Shown here piece by piece: positions 10,427 to 19,811 of a DNA stretch of 64,000 nucleotides (positions within the stretch are counted from its first letter, which is position 1; each line of letters begins with the position of its first letter). Both the position numbers and the translations under genes were made by a program. The stretch spans positions 3,085,501 through 3,149,500 of the forward strand of contig NZ_CP029550.1 in NCBI RefSeq assembly GCF_003173715.1. The letters are read 5' to 3'. A model generated the notes under the pieces. That model did not search any database. It was not told the origin of the DNA and saw only the letters and a list, made by a program, of their open reading frames with translations. The DNA is from Methylobacterium durans. GTDB taxonomy: Bacteria > Pseudomonadota > Alphaproteobacteria > Rhizobiales > Beijerinckiaceae.

Positions 10427-11872
10427 ATGACCGCCGCCCAGACCGTCCTTCCGACCCTCGCGCCGCTCCTGCCCGAGTTGATCCTCGCCATCGGCGTCAT
10501 GGTGCTGATCCTCTACGGCGCCTTTCGCGGCGAGCGCTCGGTGGAGGGCGTCAACGTCGGCGCGCTGCTCCTGCTGCTGCTGGCCTTCTTCGTGGTGGTC
10601 TCGCAGCCCGCCGGCATGAAGGTTACGACGCTGTCCGGCGCCTTCATCTCGGACGCCTTCTCGCGGGTGATGAAGGGGCTGATCCTGCTCGGATCGTCCG
10701 CCACGATCCTGCTCTCGCGCGACTATTTCCAGCGCGAGCGCATCGACCGGTTCGAGTACCCGATCCTGATCGTCCTGTGCACGATCGGCATGATGGTGAT
10801 GGCCTCGGCCAACGACCTCATCGCCCTCTATCTCGGTCTGGAGCTTCAATCGCTCGCCGCCTACGTCATCGCCGCCTTCCACCGCGACAACCTGCGGTCG
10901 ACGGAGGCCGGGCTGAAGTACTTCGTGCTCGGCGCGCTCTCCTCCGGCATGCTGCTCTACGGCGCCTCGCTGGTCTACGGCTTCACCGGCACCGTCTCCT
11001 TCCCGGGCATCGTCTCGGCGCTGCACGGCGAGGCGGGCTTCGGCATCGTCCTCGGCATCGTGTTCGTGGCCGCGGGCGTCGCCTTCAAGATGTCGGCGGT
11101 GCCGTTCCATATGTGGACGCCCGACGTCTACGAGGGCTCGCCGACGCCGGTGACCGCGTTCTTCGCCTCCGCGCCCAAGATGGCCGCGGTCGCGATGACG
11201 GTGCGCGTCTTCATCGGCGCCTTCCCGGACGTCACCGCGATCTGGCAGCAGATCATCGTGTTCGTCGCGATCGCCTCGATGGCGCTCGGTTCCTTCGCGG
11301 CGATCGGCCAGCGCAACATCAAGCGCCTGATGGCCTACTCGTCGATTGGCAACATCGGCTACGCGCTGATCGGCCTCGCCGCCGGCTCCCAGGAGGGCGT
11401 GCAGGGCGTGGTGATCTACATGATCATCTACCTTGCCATGACGCTCGGCGCCTTCGCGATCATCCTCTCGCTGCGGCGGCGCGACGAGATGTTCGAGACG
11501 ATCGACGATCTCTCGGGGCTCTCGCGCACGCACCCGGTGCTCGCCTTCTGCCTCGCGATGATGATGTTCTCGCTCGCCGGCATCCCGCCGCTCGCCGGCT
11601 TCTTCGCGAAGTTCTACGTCTTCGCCGCCGCCATCAAGGCGGGCCTCGTGACCCTCGCCGTGATCGGCGTGGTGACGAGCGTGGTCGGCGCCTATTACTA
11701 CCTGCGCATCGTCAAGGTGATGTATTTCGACGAGGCGAAGGCGCCCTACGAATCGATGGCGCCGGGTCTCCGGATCGTGCTCGCCATCTCCAGCGTCGTC
11801 GTGATCCTGTTCTTCCTGCTGCCGGGCCCTCTCCGGGGCGCTGCGGACGCCGCGGCGAAGTCGCTGTTCTGA
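10427..11872 (+). CDS. nuoN: NADH-quinone oxidoreductase subunit N
   Basis: 481 residues, the third antiporter-like subunit (ND2) and the last nuo gene. Motifs include LYLGLELQSLAAYVIAAF, VPFHMWTPDVYEGSPTPVTA and LMAYSSIGNIGYALIGLAAG. The open frame extends upstream inside nuoM. ATG 10427 (MTAAQTVLPTLAPLLPEL) gives the normal length and lies 14 bases after nuoM. BirA starts only 7 bases downstream, so the two are probably co-transcribed. Confidence 0.96.
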   Translation: MTAAQTVLPTLAPLLPELILAIGVMVLILYGAFRGERSVEGVNVGALLLLLLAFFVVVSQPAGMKVTTLSGAFISDAFSRVMKGLILLGSSATILLSRDYFQRERIDRFEYPILIVLCTIGMMVMASANDLIALYLGLELQSLAAYVIAAFHRDNLRSTEAGLKYFVLGALSSGMLLYGASLVYGFTGTVSFPGIVSALHGEAGFGIVLGIVFVAAGVAFKMSAVPFHMWTPDVYEGSPTPVTAFFASAPKMAAVAMTVRVFIGAFPDVTAIWQQIIVFVAIASMALGSFAAIGQRNIKRLMAYSSIGNIGYALIGLAAGSQEGVQGVVIYMIIYLAMTLGAFAIILSLRRRDEMFETIDDLSGLSRTHPVLAFCLAMMMFSLAGIPPLAGFFAKFYVFAAAIKAGLVTLAVIGVVTSVVGAYYYLRIVKVMYFDEAKAPYESMAPGLRIVLAISSVVVILFFLLPGPLRGAADAAAKSLF

Positions 11873-11879
11873 GCCTCCG

Positions 11880-12700
11880 TTGAGCTACCGGCTCAGCGAG
11901 GCGGCCCGGGCGGCGGGGCATCGCCTCCACGTCCACGAGAGCCTCGGCTCGACGAACACGGAGGCGTTGGAGCGTGCGCGCGCGGGCGAGACCGGCCCAC
12001 TCTGGGTCGTCGCCCGCCGTCAGGAGGCCGGGCGCGGCCGCCGCGGCAATGCCTGGACGACGCTGCCCGGCAACCTCGCCGCCAGCCTGCTCTGGCCGGT
12101 CGCGGGCGTCGAGCCGGACAGGGTCGCGACCCTCGGTTTCGTGGCCGGCGTCTCGCTGGCGGCCGCGATCGCGGATGCCTGCGGCACCGTGCCGGGCTGC
12201 GATTCGGACGGCGGCTCCCGATCTATCGCCTTGAAATGGCCGAACGACGTGCTGGCGAAGGGCGCCAAGCTCGCCGGCATCCTGCTCGAGGCGGAGGTGC
12301 TGCCCGGCGGGCGGCGGGCGGTAGTGATCGGCTTCGGCGTCAACGTCGCGGCTTCCCCGAAGGCCTGCCCTACGCGGCGACGTCGCTCTCCGCACTGGGA
12401 AGCGGGGCCGGGGCGGAGAAAGTTCTTGAATTCCTCTCCGGCCATGTCACCGAGGCGGCGCGCCTCTGGGAGGGCGGACGGAATTTTGCGGGCATTCGCG
12501 CGCGCTGGCTGGCGCGGGCGGCCGGGCTCGGATCGCGGATCGCGGTCCGTACCGGCGCCGAGACGCTGGAAGGCCTGTTCGACACGATCGACGAGGGGGG
12601 GCGGCTCGTGATCCTCGCCCCGGACGGCACGCGCAGGACCGTGACGGCGGGCGAGGTGCATTTCGGGACGGCCGCGACGGCGGCGAGAGTTTGGGTTTGA
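11880..12700 (+). CDS. birA: Biotin--[acetyl-CoA carboxylase] ligase, frameshifted in this sequence
   Basis: Biotin protein ligase without the N-terminal DNA-binding domain, so an enzyme rather than a repressor. The start is TTG 11880. Residues show STNTEAL, the biotinyl-AMP loop GRGRRGNAWTT, LKWPNDVL and GFGVNV. Similarity then continues in another frame (EGLPYAATSL onwards) to the TGA at 12698-12700. The switch falls at the cccc run 12355-12358, and one restored base rejoins both halves at about 273 residues. The gene is normally essential, so sequence error is the likelier cause. The nuoN-birA-rnj order is typical of alphaproteobacteria. Confidence 0.85.
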
Positions 12701-12704
12701 CTTG

Positions 12705-14378
12705 ATGACGACAGGGCAAGACGAGCTCGTCTTCCTGCCGCTCGGCGGCGTGGGCGAGATCGGGATGAATGCGGGGCTCTACGGGTTCGGCCCGGAGAAG
12801 CGCCGGAAATGGATCATGGTCGATTGCGGCATGGGCTTCGCGGGCGAGGAGGCGATGCCGGGCATCGACCTCATGTTCCCCGATCTCAGCTTCATCGAGG
12901 AGCGCAAGGCCGATCTCCTCGGGATCTTCATCACGCACGCGCACGAGGATCACATCGGGGCAATCAGCGAGCTGTGGCCGCGCCTGCGCGCGCCGGTCTA
13001 CGCCACCCGCTTCGCCAAGAACCTCCTGGAGACGCGCCGCCTCGGCGAGCCGGGCGCTCCGAAGGTGGAGCTCAAGGAGGTCGTGCCGGGCCGCCGCGTC
13101 ACGGTCGGCCCCTTCGACATCGAGTTCGTGCCGGTCTCGCACTCGATCCCCGAGTCGAACGCGGTGGCGATCCGCACCGCCCACGGTCTCGTCGTCCACA
13201 CGGGCGACTGGAAGCTCGACGCGACGCCGATCCTCGGCGACGTCACCGAGGAGGCTTCGTTCCGCAAGCTCGGCGACGAGGGCATCCTGGCACTCGTCTG
13301 CGATTCGACCAACGTCGTGCGCGAGGGCCGCTCTCCGAGCGAGGCCGAAGTCGCCGCGACCTTGAAGCGCCTGATCACGGAATCGCCCCACCGGGTCGCG
13401 GTGACGACGTTCGCTTCGAACGTCGCCCGCATCCGCGCGGTGGCGGAGGCGGCGCAATCCTGCGGGCGCCAGGTGGTCGCGGTCGGCCGGGCCATGGACC
13501 GCGTCATCGCCGTCGCCCGGGAATGCGGCTACCTCGACGGCCTGCCCGACTTCCTGAACCAGGATTCCTACGGCAACATTCCCCGAGACCGGGTGGTCGC
13601 TCTGCTCACGGGCTCGCAGGGCGAGGCGCGGGCGGCGCTGGCGCGGGTCTCCCGTCGGGATCACCCGAACGTCACGCTCGCGGGCGGAGACCGGGTGATC
13701 TTCTCCTCGCGTGCCATCCCCGGCAACGAGCGGGACGTCGGCTCGATCATCAACGACCTGATCGAGCAGGGCGTCGAGGTGGTGACCGACCGGACCGAGC
13801 TCGTCCACGTCTCCGGCCATCCGCGCCGGGAGGAGATGGTCGAGATGTACGCCTGGACCCGGCCGCGCACCGCAATCCCCGTCCATGGCGAGGCGCTCCA
13901 CCTCGACGAGCACGCCCGCTTCGCCCGGGCGCAGGGCGTCCAAAATGTGGTCAAGGCGCGCAACGGCAGCCTGATCCGCCTCGCGCCCGGCACGCCCGAA
14001 GTGGTCGAGCACGTCAAGGCCGGGCGCCTGTTCAAGGACGGCAACGTCCTCGTCGACGACAAGGACCGGGCGATCCCCGAGCGGCGCAAGCTCGCGATGG
14101 CCGGCTTGGTCTCGGTCGCCATCGCCATCGACGAGGACGGCGACGTCGCGGGCGAGCCGGCCGTCGACATCATCGGCCTGCCGAACCGCGGCCGCGACGG
14201 CGAGCCCCTGATCGACACGGTGGTCGACATCGTCTCGCGGACGCTGTCCGGCCTCTCGAAGGGCAAGCGCCGGGACGCCGACGCGGTCGAGAAGGCGGTC
14301 GATCGCGCCATCCGCTCCGGCGTCAACGAGGCCTGGGGCAAGAAGCCCGCCTGCCACGTGCAGGTGGTCGAGGTGTGA
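12705..14378 (+). CDS. rnj: Ribonuclease J
   Basis: 557 residues, a metallo-beta-lactamase/beta-CASP ribonuclease with 5'-3' exonuclease and endonuclease activity in mRNA and rRNA processing. The zinc motif HAHEDH is at residues 78-83. Further motifs are HSIPESNAVAI, HTGDWKLD, the beta-CASP region (TFASNVARIRAVAEAA) and SGHPRREEM / PVHGE. A TTG at 12702 is in frame, but ATG 12705 gives the conserved MTTGQDELVFLPLGGVGEIG. The gene starts 4 bases after birA ends. Confidence 0.95.
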   Translation: MTTGQDELVFLPLGGVGEIGMNAGLYGFGPEKRRKWIMVDCGMGFAGEEAMPGIDLMFPDLSFIEERKADLLGIFITHAHEDHIGAISELWPRLRAPVYATRFAKNLLETRRLGEPGAPKVELKEVVPGRRVTVGPFDIEFVPVSHSIPESNAVAIRTAHGLVVHTGDWKLDATPILGDVTEEASFRKLGDEGILALVCDSTNVVREGRSPSEAEVAATLKRLITESPHRVAVTTFASNVARIRAVAEAAQSCGRQVVAVGRAMDRVIAVARECGYLDGLPDFLNQDSYGNIPRDRVVALLTGSQGEARAALARVSRRDHPNVTLAGGDRVIFSSRAIPGNERDVGSIINDLIEQGVEVVTDRTELVHVSGHPRREEMVEMYAWTRPRTAIPVHGEALHLDEHARFARAQGVQNVVKARNGSLIRLAPGTPEVVEHVKAGRLFKDGNVLVDDKDRAIPERRKLAMAGLVSVAIAIDEDGDVAGEPAVDIIGLPNRGRDGEPLIDTVVDIVSRTLSGLSKGKRRDADAVEKAVDRAIRSGVNEAWGKKPACHVQVVEV

Positions 14379-14393
14379 TAGGAAAGCGATGAA

Positions 14394-14417
14394 CCCCCTC
14401 CCCCTTGCGGGGAGGGC
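14394..14417 (+). repeat. Short palindromic half-repeat upstream of mce
   Basis: An inverted repeat ccctcccccttgcggggaggg lies between rnj and mce; its stem is ccctcccc/ggggaggg-like with a short loop. It resembles one half of the nuoJ-nuoK repeat. It sits 26 bases before the mce start codon, just upstream of its ribosome-binding site. Confidence 0.5.
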
Positions 14418-14443
14418 GGAATCTGGGACCGGGAGGAAACGAC

Positions 14444-14848
14444 ATGATCGGGCGGCTCAACCACGTGGCCATCGCGGTGCGCGATCTCGCAGCGGCTTCG
14501 GCCGTCTACCGGGACACGCTCGGCGCCAAGCTCTCCGAGCCGCTGCCGCAGCCCGAGCACGGCGTCACCGTCGTGTTCGTGGAGCTGCCCAACAGCAAGA
14601 TCGAGCTGATGGAGCCGCTGGGCGAGGGCTCGCCGATCGAGAGCTTCGTCGAGCGCAATCCGGGCGGCGGCATCCACCACGTCTGCTACGAGGTGGACGA
14701 CATCATCGCGGCCCGGGACCGCCTCAAGGGCCAGGGCGCGCGGGTGCTCGGCACCGGCGAGCCGCGCATCGGCGCGCACGGCAAGCCCGTGCTGTTCCTG
14801 CACCCCAAGGACTTCCTCGGCACCCTCGTCGAGCTGGAGCAGGTCTGA
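14444..14848 (+). CDS. mce: Methylmalonyl-CoA epimerase
   Basis: 134 residues, a two-module VOC-superfamily protein that interconverts the (R) and (S) epimers of methylmalonyl-CoA in propionyl-CoA and ethylmalonyl-CoA metabolism. Metal ligands are suggested by H at LNHVAIAV, the Glu-containing KIELMEPLGEGSPIE, the second-module HHVCYEVDD and the terminal LVELEQV. ATG 14444 has a strong ribosome-binding site (gggaggaaac) and is preferred to an in-frame upstream ATG at 14405. In methylotrophic alphaproteobacteria this enzyme serves glyoxylate regeneration. Confidence 0.93.
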   Translation: MIGRLNHVAIAVRDLAAASAVYRDTLGAKLSEPLPQPEHGVTVVFVELPNSKIELMEPLGEGSPIESFVERNPGGGIHHVCYEVDDIIAARDRLKGQGARVLGTGEPRIGAHGKPVLFLHPKDFLGTLVELEQV

Positions 14849-14865
14849 GAGCGGTGGGCGGGACG

Positions 14866-15189
14866 ATGCACGCGCTGAGCCGCTCGACGCCGCTCACCGT
14901 CGCGGCCGTGATGGTGCTGGCCAGCGGCTTCGTGGCGCTGGCCGTGAGCCTGTTCAAGCTCACGATCGGCGGTGCGGCCGCCCTCTACTTCGTGCTGTGG
15001 TGGACGCTGCTCTTCGCAATCCTGCCCATCCGCAACCAGCCCGAGACCCGGCCCGAGCACATCGTGCCGGGCCAGGATCCCGGCGCGCCGGCCCTGCCGC
15101 GGCTGCGCGAGAAGGCGATCTGGACGAGCCTGTTCGCGGGCGGGGCCTTCCTCGCGGCGCTGGCCGTCTTCCCGCTCGCGGGTTTGTAA
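14866..15189 (+). CDS. DUF1467 family membrane protein
   Basis: 107 residues with three predicted membrane segments (about 9-30, 36-55 and 85-105) and a conserved loop between them, LPIRNQPETRPEHIVPGQDP. This loop is the signature of the DUF1467 family, found next to mce and proS in alphaproteobacteria. Function is unknown. It begins 17 bases after mce. GTG 14854 is an alternative start that would add four residues. Linkage to the nuo-birA-rnj-mce block is conserved, which suggests co-transcription. Confidence 0.85.
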   Translation: MHALSRSTPLTVAAVMVLASGFVALAVSLFKLTIGGAAALYFVLWWTLLFAILPIRNQPETRPEHIVPGQDPGAPALPRLREKAIWTSLFAGGAFLAALAVFPLAGL

Positions 15190-15284
15190 CCGGCCCTTCG
15201 ATTGACAGGCCGCAAGGCCCTCCCGACAACCCATGACAAGACGTGCGGGTGCACCCGACGCGTCACGTGGATCGGGAGGAGCCT

Positions 15285-16607
15285 ATGCTGCCGCAGGCCG
15301 GACAGGTGCGGAGCAGCGAAGCGGGCGAGGCCGGCGCGGGACGTAGGCGCTGGCTCCTGCCCACCATGCTGGCCCTGTTCTTCACCTGGGGGCTGGCCAC
15401 CGTCCTCGTCGACATCATCACGCCGAAGCTGAAGAGCCTGTTCGCCCTGAGCTACGCCGAGGCGACGCTCACCCAGTTCTGCTTCTTCCTCGCCTACGCC
15501 ATCGTCTCCCTGCCGGCGGGCCTGCTCGTCGCCCGCATCGGCTACATGCGCGGCCTCGTGCTCGGCCTCGTCGTGATGGCGGCGGGCGGACTGATGTTCG
15601 CGCCGGCCGCGAGGGTCGGGCTCTACCCGCTCTTCCTCCTCGCCCTCTTCGTGATGGCCTCCGGCATCGCCGTCCTGCAGGTGGCGGCCAACCCCCTGGT
15701 GACGAAGCTCGGCCCCGCCGCACAGGCGCCGAGCCGGCTGACGCTCGCCCAGACCTTCAACTCGCTCGGCACCACGGTCGGTCCGGCGATCGGCGCCTGG
15801 GCGATCCTCTCGCACGGGCCGGCGACGCCGCCCGACCCGGCGGCGCTCGCGCCCGAGGCACTCGCCGCAGCGCGGCAGGCGGAGGCCGCCGTGCTGCAGA
15901 CGCCGTTCCTCGTCATCGCGGGCGGCCTGATCGGCCTCGCGATCCTGTTCTGGTCCGTGCGCTCCTGGGTCCGGGAGGACGTGCAGGCCGGGTCGGTGCG
16001 CGGGCTCGGCCTCGACCTCCTGCGGAGGCCGCGCCTCGCCCTCGGGGCGGCGGCCATCTTCCTCTACGTCGGCGCCGAGGTCGCGATCGGCACGCTGATG
16101 GTGAGCTACCTCGAGCAGCCGCGGGTGCTCGGGGCGGACCCCGCGACCGCCGGTCACCTCCTCAGCTTCTACTGGGGTGGGGCGCTCGTCGGGCGCATCG
16201 TCGGCAGCTTCGCCCTGCGCTACGTCCGGGCCGGCGCCGCGCTCGCGGCCTGCGCCGTCGCAGCGGGGTTGCTAGCCACCGTGTCGGGCCTGTCCGAGGG
16301 GCCGCTCGCCGCCTGGACGCTGCTCGCCGTGGGGCTCGCCAACGCCATCATGTTCCCGACGATCTTCGCTCTGGCGATCGACGGGCTCGGCGAGCGCACG
16401 GCGCAGGGCGCGGGCATCGTCTGCGTCGCCATCGTCGGAGGCGCCATCATCCCCGTCGTGACAGGGTATCTCGCCGACCACGTCGGCCTCAGCTTCGCGC
16501 TCGGCGCGCCGGTTCTCTGCTATCTCTGCATCGCGGCCTACGCCCTCGCCAACCTGCGTGAGCCCGCGCAGGAGGGCGCCACGTCGCCGAGCGGGGCGAT
16601 CGCCTGA
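15285..16607 (+). CDS. Sugar MFS permease (FucP/GluP-like)
   Basis: 440 residues, 12 predicted helices, inner-membrane major facilitator of the fucose/glucose-galactose:H+ symporter type. Seen are FFTWGLATVLVDIITPKLK in helix 1 and LQVAANPLVTKLG plus LAQTFNSLGTTVGPAIGAW in helices 4-5, which mark this subfamily. ATG 15285 is chosen for the ribosome-binding site gggagga; an in-frame ATG at 15243 is less likely. The substrate cannot be told from the sequence. The gene lies between DUF1467 and proS, genes that usually stand closer together in relatives, so it may be an insertion into that block. Confidence 0.85.
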   Translation: MLPQAGQVRSSEAGEAGAGRRRWLLPTMLALFFTWGLATVLVDIITPKLKSLFALSYAEATLTQFCFFLAYAIVSLPAGLLVARIGYMRGLVLGLVVMAAGGLMFAPAARVGLYPLFLLALFVMASGIAVLQVAANPLVTKLGPAAQAPSRLTLAQTFNSLGTTVGPAIGAWAILSHGPATPPDPAALAPEALAAARQAEAAVLQTPFLVIAGGLIGLAILFWSVRSWVREDVQAGSVRGLGLDLLRRPRLALGAAAIFLYVGAEVAIGTLMVSYLEQPRVLGADPATAGHLLSFYWGGALVGRIVGSFALRYVRAGAALAACAVAAGLLATVSGLSEGPLAAWTLLAVGLANAIMFPTIFALAIDGLGERTAQGAGIVCVAIVGGAIIPVVTGYLADHVGLSFALGAPVLCYLCIAAYALANLREPAQEGATSPSGAIA

Positions 16608-16727
16608 CGCGGTGGCCCCGGCTCCAAGGTCGGGACGGCCCCGCGCCCGCTGAAATTGCGGCGGCCGCTCGGATTCAAGCAAAAGGGAGGTGCCGGTCAG
16701 GTCGGCAGGCTAGGTCGAGGGGGCCCG

Positions 16728-16760
16728 AAAAACAAAAAAGCAAGGCGATACGCCTTGCTT
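16728..16760 (-). terminator. Rho-independent terminator of the predicted small RNA
   Basis: A perfect 10-bp stem aagcaaggcg/cgccttgctt with a 3-base loop (16738-16760) is followed on the minus strand by a T-rich run (ttttttgttttt, 16739-16728). There is no T-run on the plus-strand side, so it ends minus-strand transcription and does not serve the MFS gene. Confidence 0.85.
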
Positions 16761-16878
16761 GAAGAGCTGTTGCTCGTCTCAGCCTTGAATTATCCTACGC
16801 ATTGCCTGCGTGGCGGCTGAATGTTCCTCCCAAGACTCGGACCGTGCGCTGCCTCTGGACGGCTGCGCGACCATCGCG
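16728..16878 (-). ncRNA. Predicted small RNA between the MFS gene and proS
   Basis: The 542-bp spacer 16608-17149 has no convincing protein gene. On the minus strand a sigma70-like promoter (16885-16913) is followed about 150 bases later by a strong intrinsic terminator (16738-16760 plus a T-run). The predicted transcript contains a small hairpin near its 5' end (cgcga ugg ucgcg), a purine-rich stretch (uugggaggaac), and a gagc/gcuc hairpin just before the terminator. The ends do not pair as in 6S RNA, and no SRP or tmRNA motif is seen. A short protein MRRIIQG could be read inside. Family unknown. Confidence 0.55.
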
Positions 16879-16884
16879 GCGTCG

Positions 16885-16913
16885 CTTATAGGAATAAGAT
16901 TTCGTGCTGTCAC
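16885..16913 (-). promoter_or_regulatory. Sigma70-like promoter of the predicted small RNA
   Basis: Reading the minus strand, gtgaca (16913-16908) and tataag (16890-16885) are separated by exactly 17 bases. Each matches its consensus (TTGACA, TATAAT) at 5 of 6 positions. The start site would be near 16878. Confidence 0.55.
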
Positions 16914-17149
16914 GGGGGCTGGAGCAGAAATCTGCGTTTTTTTGCCGGCGATGCGGCAAACCGTCCCGAAGCAACCATCCGGACCGCGAACAAAGGCCGA
17001 GTCCGGATCGCGACTGGCCGCCCCGGCGCGGCCGGCGGCCCTCGCAGGCGTCTGCGGCGCTTGTGTTTTCCCGATGCAATGTGTTGTGTGCCCCGGCGCG
17101 CCGGGGACACCCCCGGCCAGCGAGCTTTCGGACACGACTTGGGCTTCCC

Positions 17150-18475
17150 ATGCGCCTTTCCCGCTATTTCCTGCCCACCCTGCGCGAGACGCCGAAGGAA
17201 GCCGAGATCGTCTCGCACCGGCTGATGCTTCGCGCGGGCCTCGTCCGCCAGGAATCGGCCGGCATCTATGCGTGGCTGCCGCTGGGCCTGCGCGTGCTGA
17301 ACAAGGTCTGCGCGGTGATCCGGGAGGAGCAGGACCGCTCCGGCGCGGTCGAGCTCCTGATGCCGACCGTTCAGTCGGCCGAGCTCTGGCGGGAATCCGG
17401 CCGCTACGAGGCCTACGGCAAGGAGATGCTCCGCATCACCGACCGGCACGAGCGCGAGATGCTCTACGGCCCCACCGCCGAGGAGGTGATCACCGAGATC
17501 TTCCGGGCGAGCGTGCGCTCCTACAAGGACCTGCCGAAGAACCTCTACCAGATTTCCTGGAAGTTCCGCGACGAAGTGCGTCCGCGCTTCGGCACCATGC
17601 GCTCGCGCGAGTTCCTGATGAAGGACGCCTACTCGTTCGACCTCGACCAGGCCGGGGCGCGGCACGCCTACAACCGCATGTTCGTGGCGTATCTGCGCAC
17701 CTTCGCCGGGCTCGGGCTCAAGGCGATCCCGATGCGGGCCGATACCGGGCCGATCGGCGGCGACCTCAGCCACGAGTTCATCATTCTGGCGAGCACCGGC
17801 GAGAGCGAGGTCTTCTGCGACCGCGCCTATCTCGATTTCGAGATCCCGCCGGCCACGACCGATTTTGAGGATGTTCCCGGGCTGCAGGGCATCGTCGATG
17901 CCTGGACTTCCCACTACGCGGCGACCGACGAGATGCACGAGCCCGACGCCTTCGCCGAGGTCCCGGAGGCGAGCCGCCTCTCGGCCCGCGGCATCGAGGT
18001 CGGGCACATCTTCTACTTCGGCACCAAGTATTCCGAGCCGATGGGCGCCAAGGTGACCGGGCCGGACGGTATCGAGCGCCCGGTGCACATGGGCTCCTAC
18101 GGCATCGGGCCGAGCCGCCTCGTCGCCGCGATCATCGAGGCGAGCCACGACGAGGCCGGCATCGTCTGGCCGGACGCGGTGGCGCCCTTCGACGTGGCGC
18201 TGATCAACCTGAAGGTGGGTGATGCCGCCACCGATGGCGCCTGCGCCGAGATCCAGGCCCAGCTCGAGGCCGCCGGGATGAGCGTGCTCTACGACGATCG
18301 CGACGAGCGGCCGGGCGCCAAATTCGCCACCGCCGACCTGATCGGCCTGCCCTGGCAGGTCATCGTCGGGCCGAAGGGACTCGCGGAGGGCAGGGTGGAG
18401 CTGAAGCGCCGCGCCACGGGCGAGCGCGAGACGCTGGCGCCGGTCGATCTCCTTGCCCGCCTCAAGCGGATCTGA
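17150..18475 (+). CDS. proS: Prolyl-tRNA synthetase (short form)
   Basis: 441 residues, a class II aminoacyl-tRNA synthetase of the alphaproteobacterial/mitochondrial short type, which lacks the large cis-editing (INS) insertion of E. coli ProS. Seen are [20 protein letters not shown], the class II motif 2 region [20 protein letters not shown], motif 3 ([16 protein letters not shown]) and a C-terminal anticodon-binding domain ([14 protein letters not shown]). The upstream open frame is rejected because ATG 17150 starts the conserved [11 protein letters not shown]. LolC/E follows after 7 bases. Confidence 0.95.
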   Translation: MRLSRYFLPTLRETPKEAEIVSHRLMLRAGLVRQESAGIYAWLPLGLRVLNKVCAVIREEQDRSGAVELLMPTVQSAELWRESGRYEAYGKEMLRITDRHEREMLYGPTAEEVITEIFRASVRSYKDLPKNLYQISWKFRDEVRPRFGTMRSREFLMKDAYSFDLDQAGARHAYNRMFVAYLRTFAGLGLKAIPMRADTGPIGGDLSHEFIILASTGESEVFCDRAYLDFEIPPATTDFEDVPGLQGIVDAWTSHYAATDEMHEPDAFAEVPEASRLSARGIEVGHIFYFGTKYSEPMGAKVTGPDGIERPVHMGSYGIGPSRLVAAIIEASHDEAGIVWPDAVAPFDVALINLKVGDAATDGACAEIQAQLEAAGMSVLYDDRDERPGAKFATADLIGLPWQVIVGPKGLAEGRVELKRRATGERETLAPVDLLARLKRI

Positions 18476-18482
18476 GGCGGCG

Positions 18483-19790
18483 ATGTCGGGGCTCGCGGGG
18501 AGATTGGGTGATCGGGTGCGGGGTGTCGGCGCCACCCTGCGCGCCGGCTCGACGGCGCCCTTCGCGCCCTTCGAGTGGATCATCGCCGGCCGGTATCTGC
18601 GCGCCCGCCGCCGGGGCGGCGGCGTCTCGGTCGTGGCGTTCTTCTCGGTGCTCGGCATTGCGCTCGGCGTCGCGACGCTGATCATCGTGCTCTCGGTGAT
18701 GAACGGCTTCCGGGCGGAACTCCTCTCGAAGATCGTCGGCATCAACGGCCACGTCTTCGTCACGCCGATCGACAAGCTGTTCACCGACTACACCGACCTC
18801 TCGGACCGCCTCTCGAAGGTCGCGGGCGTGCGCGCGGCCATTCCCCTCGTCGAGGGGCAGGCCTTCGCCTCCTCACCCTACGGAGGCAGCGGCGTGCTGG
18901 TGCGCGGCGTGCGCGAGCAGGACCTCGACGGCATCGCCGCAATCTCCAAGAACCTGCGCGGCGGCACGCTCAACGGCTTCGACGACGGGGCAGGCGTCGC
19001 GATCGGCCGGCGTCTCGCGGAATCCCTCGGGCTCCAGGCCGGCGACCAGATCACCCTCTCGACCCCGAAGGGGGCGACCACGCCCTTCGGCACGGCACCG
19101 CGCACCAAGGCCTACACCGTCAAGGCGGTGTTCGAGATCGGCATGACGGAGTTCGACGCGACCTTCGTGTTCATGCCGCTCGCCGAGTCGCAAGCCTTCT
19201 TCAACCGCGAGGGCGACGTCAGCCTCATCGAGATCTACCTCGACAACGCCGACGCAGTCGCCGAGATGCGCGAGCCCCTGGAGATGGCGGCCGAGCGTCC
19301 GGTGCTCCTGACCGATTGGCGCCAGCGCAACCGCACCTTCTTCGGCGCCCTGGAGGTGGAGCGGAACGTGATGTTCCTGATCCTCAGCCTGATCGTGGTG
19401 GTGGCGACGCTCAACATCATCTCCGGCCTGATCCTGCTGGTGCGCGACAAGTCGAGCGACATCGCGATCCTGCGCACCATGGGGGCCACGCCCGGCACCG
19501 TGATGCGGGTGTTCCTGATCAACGGCGCGCTGATCGGCCTCGTGGGCACGCTCTCGGGCCTCGGGCTCGGCATCCTGATCACGCTCAACATCAAGCCGAT
19601 CCAGCGCTTCCTTTTCCCCTCCGCCTGGGACCCGACCGTGCGCTTCCTCGCCGAGATCCCGGCCGAGATGAACGCCACCGAGATCACGGTGGTCGTCATC
19701 ACCGCATTCCTGCTGTCGCTCGCCGCGACGCTCTATCCCTCCTGGCGCGCCGCCCGGCTCGATCCGGTCCTGGCGTTGCGGTACGGCTGA
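18483..19790 (+). CDS. lolC: Lipoprotein-releasing ABC transporter permease (LolC/LolE)
   Basis: 435 residues with a FtsX/MacB-like layout: one N-terminal helix ([20 protein letters not shown]), a large periplasmic domain (about residues 75-300) and three C-terminal helices ([20 protein letters not shown] onwards). With LolD it extracts outer-membrane lipoproteins from the inner membrane and delivers them to LolA. Alphaproteobacteria often have a single LolC/E-type permease, called LolF in some species, so the C/E distinction is not made here. Start ATG 18483; LolD follows after 21 bases. Confidence 0.92.
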   Translation: MSGLAGRLGDRVRGVGATLRAGSTAPFAPFEWIIAGRYLRARRRGGGVSVVAFFSVLGIALGVATLIIVLSVMNGFRAELLSKIVGINGHVFVTPIDKLFTDYTDLSDRLSKVAGVRAAIPLVEGQAFASSPYGGSGVLVRGVREQDLDGIAAISKNLRGGTLNGFDDGAGVAIGRRLAESLGLQAGDQITLSTPKGATTPFGTAPRTKAYTVKAVFEIGMTEFDATFVFMPLAESQAFFNREGDVSLIEIYLDNADAVAEMREPLEMAAERPVLLTDWRQRNRTFFGALEVERNVMFLILSLIVVVATLNIISGLILLVRDKSSDIAILRTMGATPGTVMRVFLINGALIGLVGTLSGLGLGILITLNIKPIQRFLFPSAWDPTVRFLAEIPAEMNATEITVVVITAFLLSLAATLYPSWRAARLDPVLALRYG

Positions 19791-19811
19791 GGCGCGAGAG
19801 GGGTCACGGTC

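Noticed and set aside
16779..17151. Two 118-codon minus-strand frames before proS
   Set aside because: No domain resemblance; they span the predicted small-RNA promoter and the proS leader.
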